A stretch of DNA of 64,000 nt from Bradyrhizobium liaoningense. Lineage in GTDB: Bacteria > Pseudomonadota > Alphaproteobacteria > Rhizobiales > Xanthobacteraceae. The notes beneath the pieces are model-generated. The model was not told where the DNA came from. It worked only from the letters and a program-made list of their open reading frames with translations, and searched no databases. The position numbers and the translations under genes are program-made. Positions 36,599-44,869 of the stretch are shown here, in pieces. Location: assembly GCF_018130955.1 (NCBI RefSeq), contig NZ_JAFCJM010000006.1, positions 1-64,000 on the forward strand, read 5' to 3'. Positions within the stretch are counted from its first letter, which is position 1. Each line of letters starts with the position of its first letter.

Positions 36599-39500
36599 GT
36601 GATACGGAACGAGGGGTTCAGCCGGCCCCCAGAGTTTCTTTCTGGTGGCGGCGAAATGGGTGCGCTCATGCGTGCCCATGACTGGACGCAGTCGCCATTG
36701 GGGCCACCAGCGCAATGGCCTGATTCGCTAAAGATGGCCGTAAGCATCTGCCTCAACTCGCGGTTCCCGATGGTGCTTTGGTGGGGGCCGGAGTTTATAA
36801 TGCTCTACAACGATGCTTGGCGGCCTATACTCGGTGCGGCGAAGCATCCGATGGGGCTCGGCAGGGCGGGCATCGAGACCTGGCCGGAGATTTGGGACAT
36901 CATTGGTGAGCAGCTTGGCAGCGTATTGAAGCGGGGGGAAGCAACCTGGTCCGAGGACCTGCTGCTTGCGGTGGATCGCTACGGCTATCTCGAAGAGGCA
37001 TACTTCACGTACTCATATAGTCCCATCAAGGCCGCCGATGGTCGCGTCGGCGGCGTGTTCACCGCGGTCAGCGAAACGACAGAGCGGGTTCTCAGCGAGC
37101 GTCGAATGCAGATTTTGCGCGAGCTGGCCGCAAGGACCGCAGAATCGAAAAGCGTCAGGGAGGCATGCCGTACCTTCGCCGAGGTCCTAGGGGAAAACAA
37201 CCCGGAAATCCCTTTCGCCCTCTTATACTTGGTTGATGACGATGGCCAGGGCGTCTCACTCGCGGCTTCTGCCGGTCTCCAAAGGTCGAACTATCATCCG
37301 GCTCGCCATCTCGCGTTAGATGGGAATGACGGGTGGTCCATTGCGCGGGCGGTGCGCCGCGGTGAGCCGGTTCTGCTCGACGATCTACATTTGCGTGTTG
37401 CGGCGCTGCCTGCGGGTATTTGGCCTGAGCCGACGACGCAGGCGATTGTCTTGCCGGTGGCGAAATCGGGCCAGCATGCCGGCGTGACCGGTGTACTCAT
37501 TGGCGGAATCAATCCCCGCCGGGCACTAGACATCCGCTATCGACGGTTTTTCGATCTGGTGGCCGCGCAGATGGCCACGGCGGTCGCCAACAGCCGCGCC
37601 TACGAAGAGGAGCGCCGCCGGTCGGAGGCTCTCGCCGAAATCGATCGCGCTAAGACCGCCTTCTTTTCCAACGCGAGCCACGAGTTCCGCACGCCGCTGA
37701 GCCTGATGCTCGGTCCGCTCGAAGATTTGCTGGTGCGCCATCCGACGGCGGACGCGATCGTCTCCGAGCGGCGCGACCTTGAGATCATGCACCGCAATGG
37801 CCTGCGGTTGCTCAAGCTGGTCAATACGCTGCTCGACTTCTCCCGCATAGAGGCGGGCCGTATCCAGGCGGTCTACGAGCCGGTCGACTTGGCTGTCTAC
37901 ACGGCGGAAGTCGCCAGTAATTTCCGCTCGGCGATGAGCCGGGCGGGTCTGCGTTTCACCATCGATTGCCCGCCTCTCTCCAGCCCCGTCTACGTCGATC
38001 GGGATATGTGGGAGAAGATCGTCCTCAACCTCGTGTCGAACGCCTTCAAGTACACGTTCCACGGAGAAGTCGCAGTGGCGCTTCGGGCCGCGGGGCCCTC
38101 GGTAGAGCTAGTCGTCCGTGACACCGGGGTGGGCATCCCCGAGCCCGAGCTTCCGCGGCTTTTCGAGCGCTTCTATCGCGTCGAGGGCCAGCAGGGCCGC
38201 ACGATGGAGGGGACCGGAATCGGGCTAGCGCTCGTGCAGGAACTCGTCAGGCTGCACGGCGGCACGGTGTGGGCGCAAAGCGTTCTTGGGCGCGGCACAA
38301 CCTTCACGGTGACGATCCCGACGGGCACCGCCCACCTCCCGAGAGAGCGGATCGGCGGCGAGCCGACGACGGCCCCGACGGGGGGCCAGGCGGAAGCCTT
38401 CGTCGAAGAGGCCTTGCGCTCGCTCCCCGGCGGTATAGCCGCACGCGAGGTTGTGATCGAAAAGGAACTGATCAGTCCGCGCCGGGCCGTTGCTGCGGTC
38501 GAACGTGCCACGGTGTTGGTTGCCGACGACAACGCCGATATGCTGGAGTATGTAGGGCGCCTGCTGGCCGGGCGCTATACGGTGGAGGCGGTTCCGGACG
38601 GCCAGGCGGCGCTCGACGCCGCCCGCGCGAGGCGTCCGGACCTCATCCTCACCGATGTGATGATGCCGCGGCTCGACGGGTTCGGCCTCCTTCAAGCGAT
38701 CCGTAGAGATGATGCTCTTCGCGATGTGCCGGTAGTCCTGCTTTCGGCGCGTGCTGGCGAGGAAGCGAAGGTTGAGGGACTCGAAGCAGGCGCCGATGAC
38801 TATCTTCTGAAGCCGTTCAGCGCCCGCGAGCTGATCGCCCGCGTCGATGCAAACCTGCAATTGGCGCGGCTCCGGCGCGAGACCAGCGAAAGCGAGCGGC
38901 GATACCGCCAAACGCAGGCTGAGCTTGCTCACGTTACTCGGGTGATCACCCTTGGAGAGTTAACGGCCTCGATCGCGCACGAGGTGCAACAGCCGCTCGC
39001 CGCCGTCGACAACGGTGCCCTGGCCTGTCGAAAATGGCTCGACCGCGCAACTCCCGACTTGGACGAAGCGCGCGGCTGCTTGGATTTGATCATCAAAGCT
39101 AACAATCGGGCGAGTGAGGTGATCCGGCGCATCCGGACGCTCGCGAAAAAGGCTGAGATTGAGAGAGTAGCGCTCGGCGTCAATGACGTCATCAGGGAGG
39201 TCGTCGCGCTGGTGCAGGGTGAATTAACCGGCCACCTGGTTTCGTTGCATTTGGAGTTGGCCCCCACCCTGCCCACGATCATGGCGGATCGGGTCCATTT
39301 GCAGCAGGTGATTATCAACCTGGTGATGAATGGTATTGAAGCCATGCAATCGATCACGGATCGACCGCGCCAACTGGTGATCCAATCCAGCCAGGAAGAG
39401 ACACAACAAGTGCACGTAAGTGTGACGGATTGCGGCGTCGGGATCTCCACCGAGAATGCGGGGCGGCTGTTCGAGGCCTTCTTCACCACAAAGTCCAGCG

Positions 39501-39634
39501 GCATGGGTATGGGGCTCTCAATCTGCCGTTCGATCATCGAAGCCCACGGTGGCCGGCTGTGGGGCACTCCAAACGTACCCTTCGGTGCCACGTTTGAGTT
39601 CACGCTGCCGGTGAATGCTGACCACGCGGCATGA
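36599..39634 (+). CDS. Hybrid sensor kinase with two kinase cores (PAS-GAF-HK-REC-HK)
   Basis: A 1011-aa cytoplasmic protein. Order: PAS-like domain (about residues 20-165, FPMVLWWGPEFIMLYNDAW), GAF (about 185-345), first kinase core (H-box NASHEFRTPLSLM near 360, N-box LVSNAFKY, DTGVGIP, GTGIGLALVQELV), receiver (about 635-755, VADDNADML, Asp in ILTDVMMPRLDG near 686, YLLKPFS), then a second core (H-box IAHEVQQPLAAV near 793, LVMNGIEAMQ, GMGMGLSICRSIIEAHGG). The GTG start at 36599 has GGAGG 7 bases upstream. The first core is EvgS/ArcB-like, the second FixL/NodV-like, so two unrelated kinases are joined by a receiver. Confidence 0.9.
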   Translation: MIRNEGFSRPPEFLSGGGEMGALMRAHDWTQSPLGPPAQWPDSLKMAVSICLNSRFPMVLWWGPEFIMLYNDAWRPILGAAKHPMGLGRAGIETWPEIWDIIGEQLGSVLKRGEATWSEDLLLAVDRYGYLEEAYFTYSYSPIKAADGRVGGVFTAVSETTERVLSERRMQILRELAARTAESKSVREACRTFAEVLGENNPEIPFALLYLVDDDGQGVSLAASAGLQRSNYHPARHLALDGNDGWSIARAVRRGEPVLLDDLHLRVAALPAGIWPEPTTQAIVLPVAKSGQHAGVTGVLIGGINPRRALDIRYRRFFDLVAAQMATAVANSRAYEEERRRSEALAEIDRAKTAFFSNASHEFRTPLSLMLGPLEDLLVRHPTADAIVSERRDLEIMHRNGLRLLKLVNTLLDFSRIEAGRIQAVYEPVDLAVYTAEVASNFRSAMSRAGLRFTIDCPPLSSPVYVDRDMWEKIVLNLVSNAFKYTFHGEVAVALRAAGPSVELVVRDTGVGIPEPELPRLFERFYRVEGQQGRTMEGTGIGLALVQELVRLHGGTVWAQSVLGRGTTFTVTIPTGTAHLPRERIGGEPTTAPTGGQAEAFVEEALRSLPGGIAAREVVIEKELISPRRAVAAVERATVLVADDNADMLEYVGRLLAGRYTVEAVPDGQAALDAARARRPDLILTDVMMPRLDGFGLLQAIRRDDALRDVPVVLLSARAGEEAKVEGLEAGADDYLLKPFSARELIARVDANLQLARLRRETSESERRYRQTQAELAHVTRVITLGELTASIAHEVQQPLAAVDNGALACRKWLDRATPDLDEARGCLDLIIKANNRASEVIRRIRTLAKKAEIERVALGVNDVIREVVALVQGELTGHLVSLHLELAPTLPTIMADRVHLQQVIINLVMNGIEAMQSITDRPRQLVIQSSQEETQQVHVSVTDCGVGISTENAGRLFEAFFTTKSSGMGMGLSICRSIIEAHGGRLWGTPNVPFGATFEFTLPVNADHAA

Positions 39635-39759
39635 GGTTGCGCGGGTACGCGCCATCCAAAAAAACGGCCGGGGAAGTCGCGGCTTCCACTTGGCAACGAT
39701 TTATGGCGCACACGCCGTGAGGCTGCCGCGCCGCACGCCACAGTCACCGCGGGGCGCCG

Positions 39760-40272
39760 TCAGGCGGCGTTTCTCCGCGGCAACTTCCAATGCGGACGGA
39801 CGAAGTGGCATGTGTAGCCGTTCGGATAGCGTTCCAGGTAATCCTGGTGCTCGGGCTCCGCCTCCCAGAAATCGCCAGCGGGCGAGAGCTCGGTCACAAC
39901 CTTTCCCGGCCACAGTCCAGAGGCCTCGACATCGGCAATGGTATCCTCGGCGACGCGGCGCTGTTCCTCGCTCGTATAGAAAATCGCCGACCTATAGCTT
40001 GTACCTCGGTCGTTTCCCTGCCGGTCGGGCGTCGTCGGGTTGTGGATCTGGAAGAAAAACTCCAGCAGGTCGCGGAAGTTCGTCTGGCTCGGGTCGAACA
40101 TGATCTCAATCGCTTCCGCGTGCGCGCCGTGGTCGCGGTACGTGGCGTTCTTGACGTCGCCGCCCGAGTAGCCGACTCGTGTCGAGACGACGCCAGGCAA
40201 GCGCCGCACCAACTGCTGCATTCCCCAGAAGCATCCCCCTGCCAGCATCGCGCGTTCTGTAGTCGCCGCCAT
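39760..40272 (-). CDS. msrA: Peptide-methionine (S)-S-oxide reductase MsrA
   Basis: The 170-aa enzyme has the catalytic [10 protein letters not shown] motif, [21 protein letters not shown] and the [13 protein letters not shown] segment. It repairs oxidised methionine S-sulfoxides. The ATG at 40272 has AGGAGG 7 bases upstream within the end of the msrB remnant, so both were co-transcribed. A possible recycling cysteine is in [10 protein letters not shown]. Confidence 0.93.
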   Translation of the reverse strand: MAATTERAMLAGGCFWGMQQLVRRLPGVVSTRVGYSGGDVKNATYRDHGAHAEAIEIMFDPSQTNFRDLLEFFFQIHNPTTPDRQGNDRGTSYRSAIFYTSEEQRRVAEDTIADVEASGLWPGKVVTELSPAGDFWEAEPEHQDYLERYPNGYTCHFVRPHWKLPRRNAA

Positions 40273-40274
40273 GG

Positions 40275-40515
40275 TCAAGCCTCCTGCTTTGCGGAGAACT
40301 TCACGTACTCGCCGTACCTCTCGCTCTCCAACGGGTTGCGGTGGACGAACCTCAAGCAGGCCGGGTTCATGCAGTACCTCGGCCCGTGGACGCGCGGCCC
40401 ATCCGAAAAGACGTGACCAAGGTGGCTGTCGCCGTGCCTGGACGAACCTCGGTCCGTGCGCGTCATGCCGTGCGGACTGCCGACGTTCTCGACGACGTTC
40501 GCGGCCTCGAGGGGC
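40275..40515 (-). pseudogene. msrB: Peptide-methionine (R)-S-oxide reductase MsrB, C-terminal half
   Basis: The frame reads [20 protein letters not shown], then [14 protein letters not shown] and [17 protein letters not shown], the second half of MsrB including the catalytic Cys (RYCMN). The N-terminal half lies at 41232-41393, cut off by a foreign gene, so no complete MsrB can be made. Some residues are already altered (GSPHG for DRSHG). Confidence 0.8.
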
Positions 40516-40558
40516 CGCATTGTCTTTTTGACAGCGGCGTAATGAGAGACAGCGCGGA

Positions 40559-41122
40559 TCATGTCAGCGCGCCCGGCATGAAACAACGAATGTGCGGTTC
40601 GTCGGTCATCTGAAAACCGGAGCTATACCACACCCATACCAACGTGCTACGGTCCAAGTTCGGGTCGGTCACGAGGGCATCGTCCGGAACATCGACCCAC
40701 TCGGTATCGTCCTTCTTAATGTCCTGACCCTTGGAGGCGGCTCTATAGAGCTCGGCGGTCTTGGGCACCAGAACCCTGTAGTGGCTCTCCTTCTTGTTTT
40801 GAGTGGCCCATTCGACGTCGCGCAGATGTAGGGCGTCGGAGCCGTCACAGCAGGGACCAGACTTACTACGGAGCTTGGCAAACCACGGGTTCAGCTCCGG
40901 GTGCATCGCATCATGACCGTAGGAAGCCGGCAGCGTCATCGTCCACGGTAGCGCGATAATCAGCGTGCACATGACGATCAGGTAACAAGCCAAGATGAGA
41001 GGACCGTAGTTCTCCGTGGGGGGAACACTCGACACTACGGTCCCCTTCATCCGGCCTTGCCAAAACCGGCTCCTTTGGATTGGGGGCGTCGGGGTGGAGT
41101 CAGTCTTGGGGGCTTCAATCAT
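40559..41122 (-). CDS. Membrane-anchored hypothetical protein interrupting msrB
   Basis: A 187-aa protein with one membrane helix ([20 protein letters not shown]) and a periplasmic domain with [43 protein letters not shown] and a C-terminal [12 protein letters not shown] know small Bradyrhizobium secreted proteins with this CC...RCF(M/L)PG pattern; their role is unknown. It sits between the two halves of msrB, so it arrived by insertion or replacement. Confidence 0.7.
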   Translation of the reverse strand: MIEAPKTDSTPTPPIQRSRFWQGRMKGTVVSSVPPTENYGPLILACYLIVMCTLIIALPWTMTLPASYGHDAMHPELNPWFAKLRSKSGPCCDGSDALHLRDVEWATQNKKESHYRVLVPKTAELYRAASKGQDIKKDDTEWVDVPDDALVTDPNLDRSTLVWVWYSSGFQMTDEPHIRCFMPGALT

Positions 41123-41231
41123 CCAATCACTCGGTTACACGAGTCTCCGGATAGTGCAGAAGCGAACGGAGAAACCGGCGTTCCTGTAGAGTGAAGTCAT
41201 GCGACAGCTTGCAATCAGCTTTCGCGTCGAT

Positions 41232-41393
41232 CAAGAAACGAAGCCCGCCGAAACCACGTCGACGTAGAGACCAGCCTCCATGTTGTCCCAGTAGTCGTTG
41301 GCAAATGGCGCTCGGTCCTGTCAGTTTGCGGGAGCGGTACTGCTCAGGAGTCAACTTCGAGACCGCTTCGGGTTTTTCCCTGTAGGTCGGCAT
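41232..41393 (-). pseudogene. msrB: MsrB, N-terminal part, frameshifted
   Basis: The start MPTYREKPEAVSKLTPEQYR is that of MsrB. After this the correct continuation FANDYWDNMEAGLYVDVVS is found in a different frame, so a frameshift is present. The zinc-site and centre of the enzyme (about 20 residues ending ...SGTGWPSF) are missing between this piece and the one at 40275-40515. Confidence 0.8.
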
Positions 41394-41458
41394 TCGCGAT
41401 ACTCCTTGTTCTGCATCGAAGATAGGCGCTGGGTCGTCAACCGTCCAATCACCTCCGG

Positions 41459-41851
41459 CTATCGAAACGATGCCATGAGGATCGCCAGTGGAGGTGCTTC
41501 AATCTGCCGGAGCCGATTCACTTGCCCAGGAGGCGGGTCTGACGTTGCTAGAACAGGACTTGATCGACGCCGTCGTCGCCGGCGTTGCGCGCGGGACGGT
41601 GTACTCCCTGAGGCCTGCGACTCAGCCTCGTCGACCTGATTCAAGAATGCGCTTGCACGCGGATACGTACGCGAGCCCCGCCTCGATCAGCGACAGTTTC
41701 CGCGTCGAGCGGACCAGCATGTTGAGGTGCGCGTCCAGATCAGCGACCTTCCGACTGATGGTCGGTAGGGGACGCCGAGCCGCCGGCCCGCCGCGGAGAG
41801 ACTGCCGGCTTCGGCCGAGGCTACCAAGATCGACATCCCTTCGAGCCGGTC
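41459..41851 (-). pseudogene. LysR-family regulator, N-terminal part, frameshifted
   Basis: On the reverse strand DRLEGMSILVASAEAGSLSA is followed by GRRLGVPLPTISRKVADLDA and LVRSTRKLSLIEAGLAYVSA, the LysR helix-turn-helix region. A frameshift after CKRILE moves the reading to QVDEAESQASG in another frame, and the effector domain is lost. It is oriented away from the decarboxylase-like remnant at 42140, as regulator and target often are. Confidence 0.75.
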
Positions 41852-42139
41852 AGGTAGCGCATCCCAGACCTGGAAAACGAGGTGAGGGCGCTCCGCGCCG
41901 CCGGCTCCTCGCCGGTCAGCGCGGCGAATCGGGCGCGGCTGAGGACGAGGTCCGGGACACGTGACATTAGTGCCCCCGATCGGTGCTCAGCCGATGACCT
42001 GCTGTTATCGATTGCATGATCAAGAAACATGATCGCTGGGGCGCGACGCGCCCTAGGCTGGCTGAGACGGCCGGCGTCAGTGACGGCCCGCATCGTCACC
42101 AACCGAATAATCGTTTGCGGTCTACAGTAGAAAGATCAA

Positions 42140-42462
42140 ATGCCCCGTATCGCCATTCCGAAACGCGAGGTTGCCCCGCGGAGTCCAAGCTGATCCTCGA
42201 CAACGTCGACAAGATGCTGGGCTTCGTGCCCAACCTGCATCGCCTCATGTCGATCAGCCCGAACGCACTCTCCGGCTGGGCTACCCTAATGGGATCGCTT
42301 GCGAAGACGCTGGACGTCAAGACGAGAGACGAAATCGCGCTGGCGGTGTCGGAGGCGGATGCGACTACGCGAACGTCCCATATGTCGATCGGCAGGCGTA
42401 CCGGTCCAGGACAAATGCGAGCCGTTTCTGGACGGCTCGAATACATGGTCTGCTTTACTTAG
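42140..42462 (+). pseudogene. Carboxymuconolactone decarboxylase/AhpD-like gene, frameshifted and truncated
   Basis: The start MPRIAIPKREVAP shifts frame to ESKLILDNVDKMLGFVPNLH and KTLDVKTRDEIALAVSEA; the next motif GCDYANVPY is again in another frame. The CxxC active site expected after GCDYC is not kept. The C-terminal third is missing. It is a decayed alkylhydroperoxidase-like gene. Confidence 0.75.
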
Positions 42463-42472
42463 GAGAACTATC

Positions 42473-42832
42473 ATGACAAAGCGTTCGCTTCTGATCGCGG
42501 CAGCAAGCTGCTTCATTGTCTTTGCACCGGCAGCATACGGGCGCTCGGCGTACGACGGCTCCTGGGACCTTGTCTTCGTGACGCAAAGAGGAACCTGCGA
42601 TTCCAGTTACAGCTTTACTGTCGATGTGACCAACGGAATCGTCACGCATCCCAATCTCGTGAGATTTCGAGGCTACGTCGCAAAATCCGGCGCGGTTCGC
42701 GCTTCGGTGACGGTCCAAGATAAATATGCCGCGGGTGCGGGCAAACTGTTCGCAACGTCCGGTCAGGGGACCTGGAGCGGCCACTCAGGAACGGCGCGAT
42801 GCTCGGGCTACTGGACGGCGCGACGCAATTGA
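42473..42832 (+). CDS. Small secreted hypothetical protein, 119 aa
   Basis: A signal peptide (MTKRSLLIAAASCFIVFAPAAYG) precedes a compact domain with SAYDGSWDLVFVTQRGTCDS, FRGYVAKSGAVRASVTVQDK and GTARCSGYWTARR; the two cysteines may pair. AGGAGA lies 7 bases before the ATG. I recall similar small Bradyrhizobium secreted proteins, without a function. Residue pattern suggests a beta-barrel-like, lipocalin-sized fold, which is inference. Confidence 0.7.
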   Translation: MTKRSLLIAAASCFIVFAPAAYGRSAYDGSWDLVFVTQRGTCDSSYSFTVDVTNGIVTHPNLVRFRGYVAKSGAVRASVTVQDKYAAGAGKLFATSGQGTWSGHSGTARCSGYWTARRN

Positions 42833-42947
42833 AGGACGCAACGGCGTCACGCGTCCGGAGGCGACTGTGGCGCGAATGCTGGCAGCGCCAAGCCATCTTA
42901 CCGAGAGAGGAGCGATTCCTCGGTGAAGTGGAGGAGGCCGTAATGAA

Positions 42948-43823
42948 ATGACATTTCCCAGAATACTAGGCGACGTTGCAGTCCTGCTCGGTTTGCTCTC
43001 AACCGGACTCGGCGGGACAATGCGGTTGGAGAAGCCTCATAACCAGATCATGAGCGCGCCCATCTGTTCTGGTGAATCTGCGCCTCTCGATACTAACCGG
43101 CTAGCTCTGGTGATTGGCAATTCAACCTATCCCGATGCCGACTCTCCTCTTCCCCAAATGACACGAGATGCGGAAGGTTTGACAAATGCTCTTCGCAAAG
43201 ACGGCTTTCTGGTTGACGCCCTTGACAATGCGACTCGTCTCGACATGACCTGCGCAATTGATCATCTAAGGGCAAGCGTACATTTGAACTCAATTGTGTT
43301 AGTCTACTTCGGAGGTTACGGCGTCCAATCTGACGGACAAAATTACTTAATCCCAGTAGATGCGAAGATCTGGAGTGAAGAGGATGTTCGTCGCCAAGGC
43401 GTAAGCATTGACCGTCTCCTTTCGCAACTCGAGACTTCCGGAGCGCGCGTCAGGCTCGTAGTCATTGAGGCCTCACGCCGCAATCCTTATGAGCGACGCT
43501 TCAGGACTTACTCACACGGACTTGCGCCCATTCAAACCGGTGAGAACGCGCTCATCCTGAGCTCAGCAGCGCCTGGCCAGGTCGTCGAAGACCCGGATGA
43601 ACTACATAGTCAGCTGATGACCGCTCTTCTTACGCAGATGGATTCATCGAAGGCGATCGAGGAGGTCTTCAACAACACCCGAAACGCAGTGATGGCTGCT
43701 ACTCAGGGCCAGCAGATTCCAGCTGTGTCATCTACGTTAACCGAGAGCGTTAATCTTTGGCCGGCGCGGAGCGACGCTCCCGTGTTCTCGGTCCGCTCAG
43801 CAGCTAGCGGTCGGCACGAGTGA
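42948..43823 (+). CDS. Caspase-fold (peptidase C14-like) protein lacking both catalytic residues
   Basis: A 291-aa exported or membrane-anchored protein (hydrophobic start). The caspase p20 fold is clear: LALVIGNSTYPDADSPLPQM, RDAEGLTNALRKDGFLVDAL, VYFGGYGVQSDGQNYLIPVD and RLVVIEASRRNPY. Active members have YYAGHGVQ and DACRxNP; here the catalytic His is Tyr (GGYGVQ) and the catalytic Cys is Ser (EASRRNP). It is thus a pseudo-caspase, probably a binding or regulatory protein. GGAGG lies about 10 bases upstream. It shows lower GC than its neighbours, hinting at transfer. Confidence 0.83.
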   Translation: MTFPRILGDVAVLLGLLSTGLGGTMRLEKPHNQIMSAPICSGESAPLDTNRLALVIGNSTYPDADSPLPQMTRDAEGLTNALRKDGFLVDALDNATRLDMTCAIDHLRASVHLNSIVLVYFGGYGVQSDGQNYLIPVDAKIWSEEDVRRQGVSIDRLLSQLETSGARVRLVVIEASRRNPYERRFRTYSHGLAPIQTGENALILSSAAPGQVVEDPDELHSQLMTALLTQMDSSKAIEEVFNNTRNAVMAATQGQQIPAVSSTLTESVNLWPARSDAPVFSVRSAASGRHE

Positions 43824-43965
43824 TCAAACAGATTTCTGCCCTCCAAAGATCAAAGGTCGAGGCTGACTTCCCATGGCGGTCGCCGCTCAATCGTCTCCGC
43901 CACCTCCAACGCCACTGGCGCCGTCCGATATGATGACGCCGCATCACTGAAGATTATTTTTCGCG

Positions 43966-43973
43966 TTTTATGA
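43966..43973. repeat. 8-bp target-site duplication of the IS66 element, left copy
   Basis: TTTTATGA, identical to 46782-46789. It contains the ATG of bfd (46786 in the right copy). Confidence 0.9.
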
Positions 43974-44060
43974 GTATCCCTCCGGCGTCGGCCGCCTTGT
44001 GTAGTTTGAGAGGCTGCCCGAGGATTTGACCTTAAGTCTAGCTTTAAGGTCACGTGGCGA

Positions 44061-44456
44061 ATGCAGGTCAATGTGTTGGGCGCCGAGCGTCGGCGGCGAT
44101 GGAGTTACGACGAGAAGGTTCGCCTTGTCGAAGAAACCTTGCAGGCTGGCGAGACGGTCTGCGGCGTCGCGCGCCGGCACGGGGTGGCTCACAGCCTGCT
44201 GTTCACCTGGCGTCGACAAGCGCGCCAGGGCCGACTGGGCGGAGATTCTGTGCCAGCTCTCGTTCCCGTCGAGATCACGCCCGTGGCGGCCCCGATCTCG
44301 AGCGACGCGCCACAACCGGCGTCTTCGCCGCCTGCGCAGCGTGCAAGGGCTGGAATCATCGAGATCGAGCTTGGCGGCGGCTGTCGCGTTCGCGTTGACC
44401 GTGACGTGGACGTTGAGGCGCTGCAGCGAGTTCTTGAGCTGCTGCGGCGACGATGA
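44061..44456 (+). CDS. tnpA: IS66 accessory protein TnpA
   Basis: The 131-aa protein has a helix-turn-helix (RRRWSYDEKVRLVEETLQAG and GVARRHGVAHSLLFTWRRQA) typical of IS66 TnpA, which binds element DNA. It overlaps tnpB by ATGA. Confidence 0.9.
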   Translation: MQVNVLGAERRRRWSYDEKVRLVEETLQAGETVCGVARRHGVAHSLLFTWRRQARQGRLGGDSVPALVPVEITPVAAPISSDAPQPASSPPAQRARAGIIEIELGGGCRVRVDRDVDVEALQRVLELLRRR

Positions 44457-44800
44457 TCCCGATTCCGAGCGGCGTCAGGGTTTGGATCGCCACTGGCCAC
44501 ACCGACATGCGTCGCGGCATGCGAAGCCTGGCTCTTACAGTTCAGGAGATTCTGAAGCGCGATCCGCACGCTGGCGATCTCTACATCTTCCGGGGCCGCC
44601 GCGGCGATCTGGTCAAGATCCTCTGGCATGACGGATTAGGCATGTCGCTCTACGCCAAGCGTCTGGATCGCGGTAAGTTCATCTGGCCGTCGGCGTCGGC
44701 CGGCGCGGTGTCGATCTCTGCGGCGCAGATGGCTTACATGCTCGAGGGCATCGATTGGAGGAATCCGCAACTAAGCTGGCGGCCGCAGAGCGCGGGCTGA
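44453..44800 (+). CDS. tnpB: IS66 accessory protein TnpB
   Basis: The 115-aa protein carries the conserved core TDMRRGMRSLALTVQEIL, LYIFRGRRGDLVKILWHDG and MSLYAKRLDRGKFIWP of the IS66 Orf2 family. It is required with TnpA for transposition of IS66 elements. Confidence 0.92.
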   Translation: MIPIPSGVRVWIATGHTDMRRGMRSLALTVQEILKRDPHAGDLYIFRGRRGDLVKILWHDGLGMSLYAKRLDRGKFIWPSASAGAVSISAAQMAYMLEGIDWRNPQLSWRPQSAG

Positions 44801-44869
44801 ACGAAGAAACTACGGATGTAGGCATTTTGGGGAGTCCCAACGCGTCCAACTTGTGATTCACTGCGTCGC

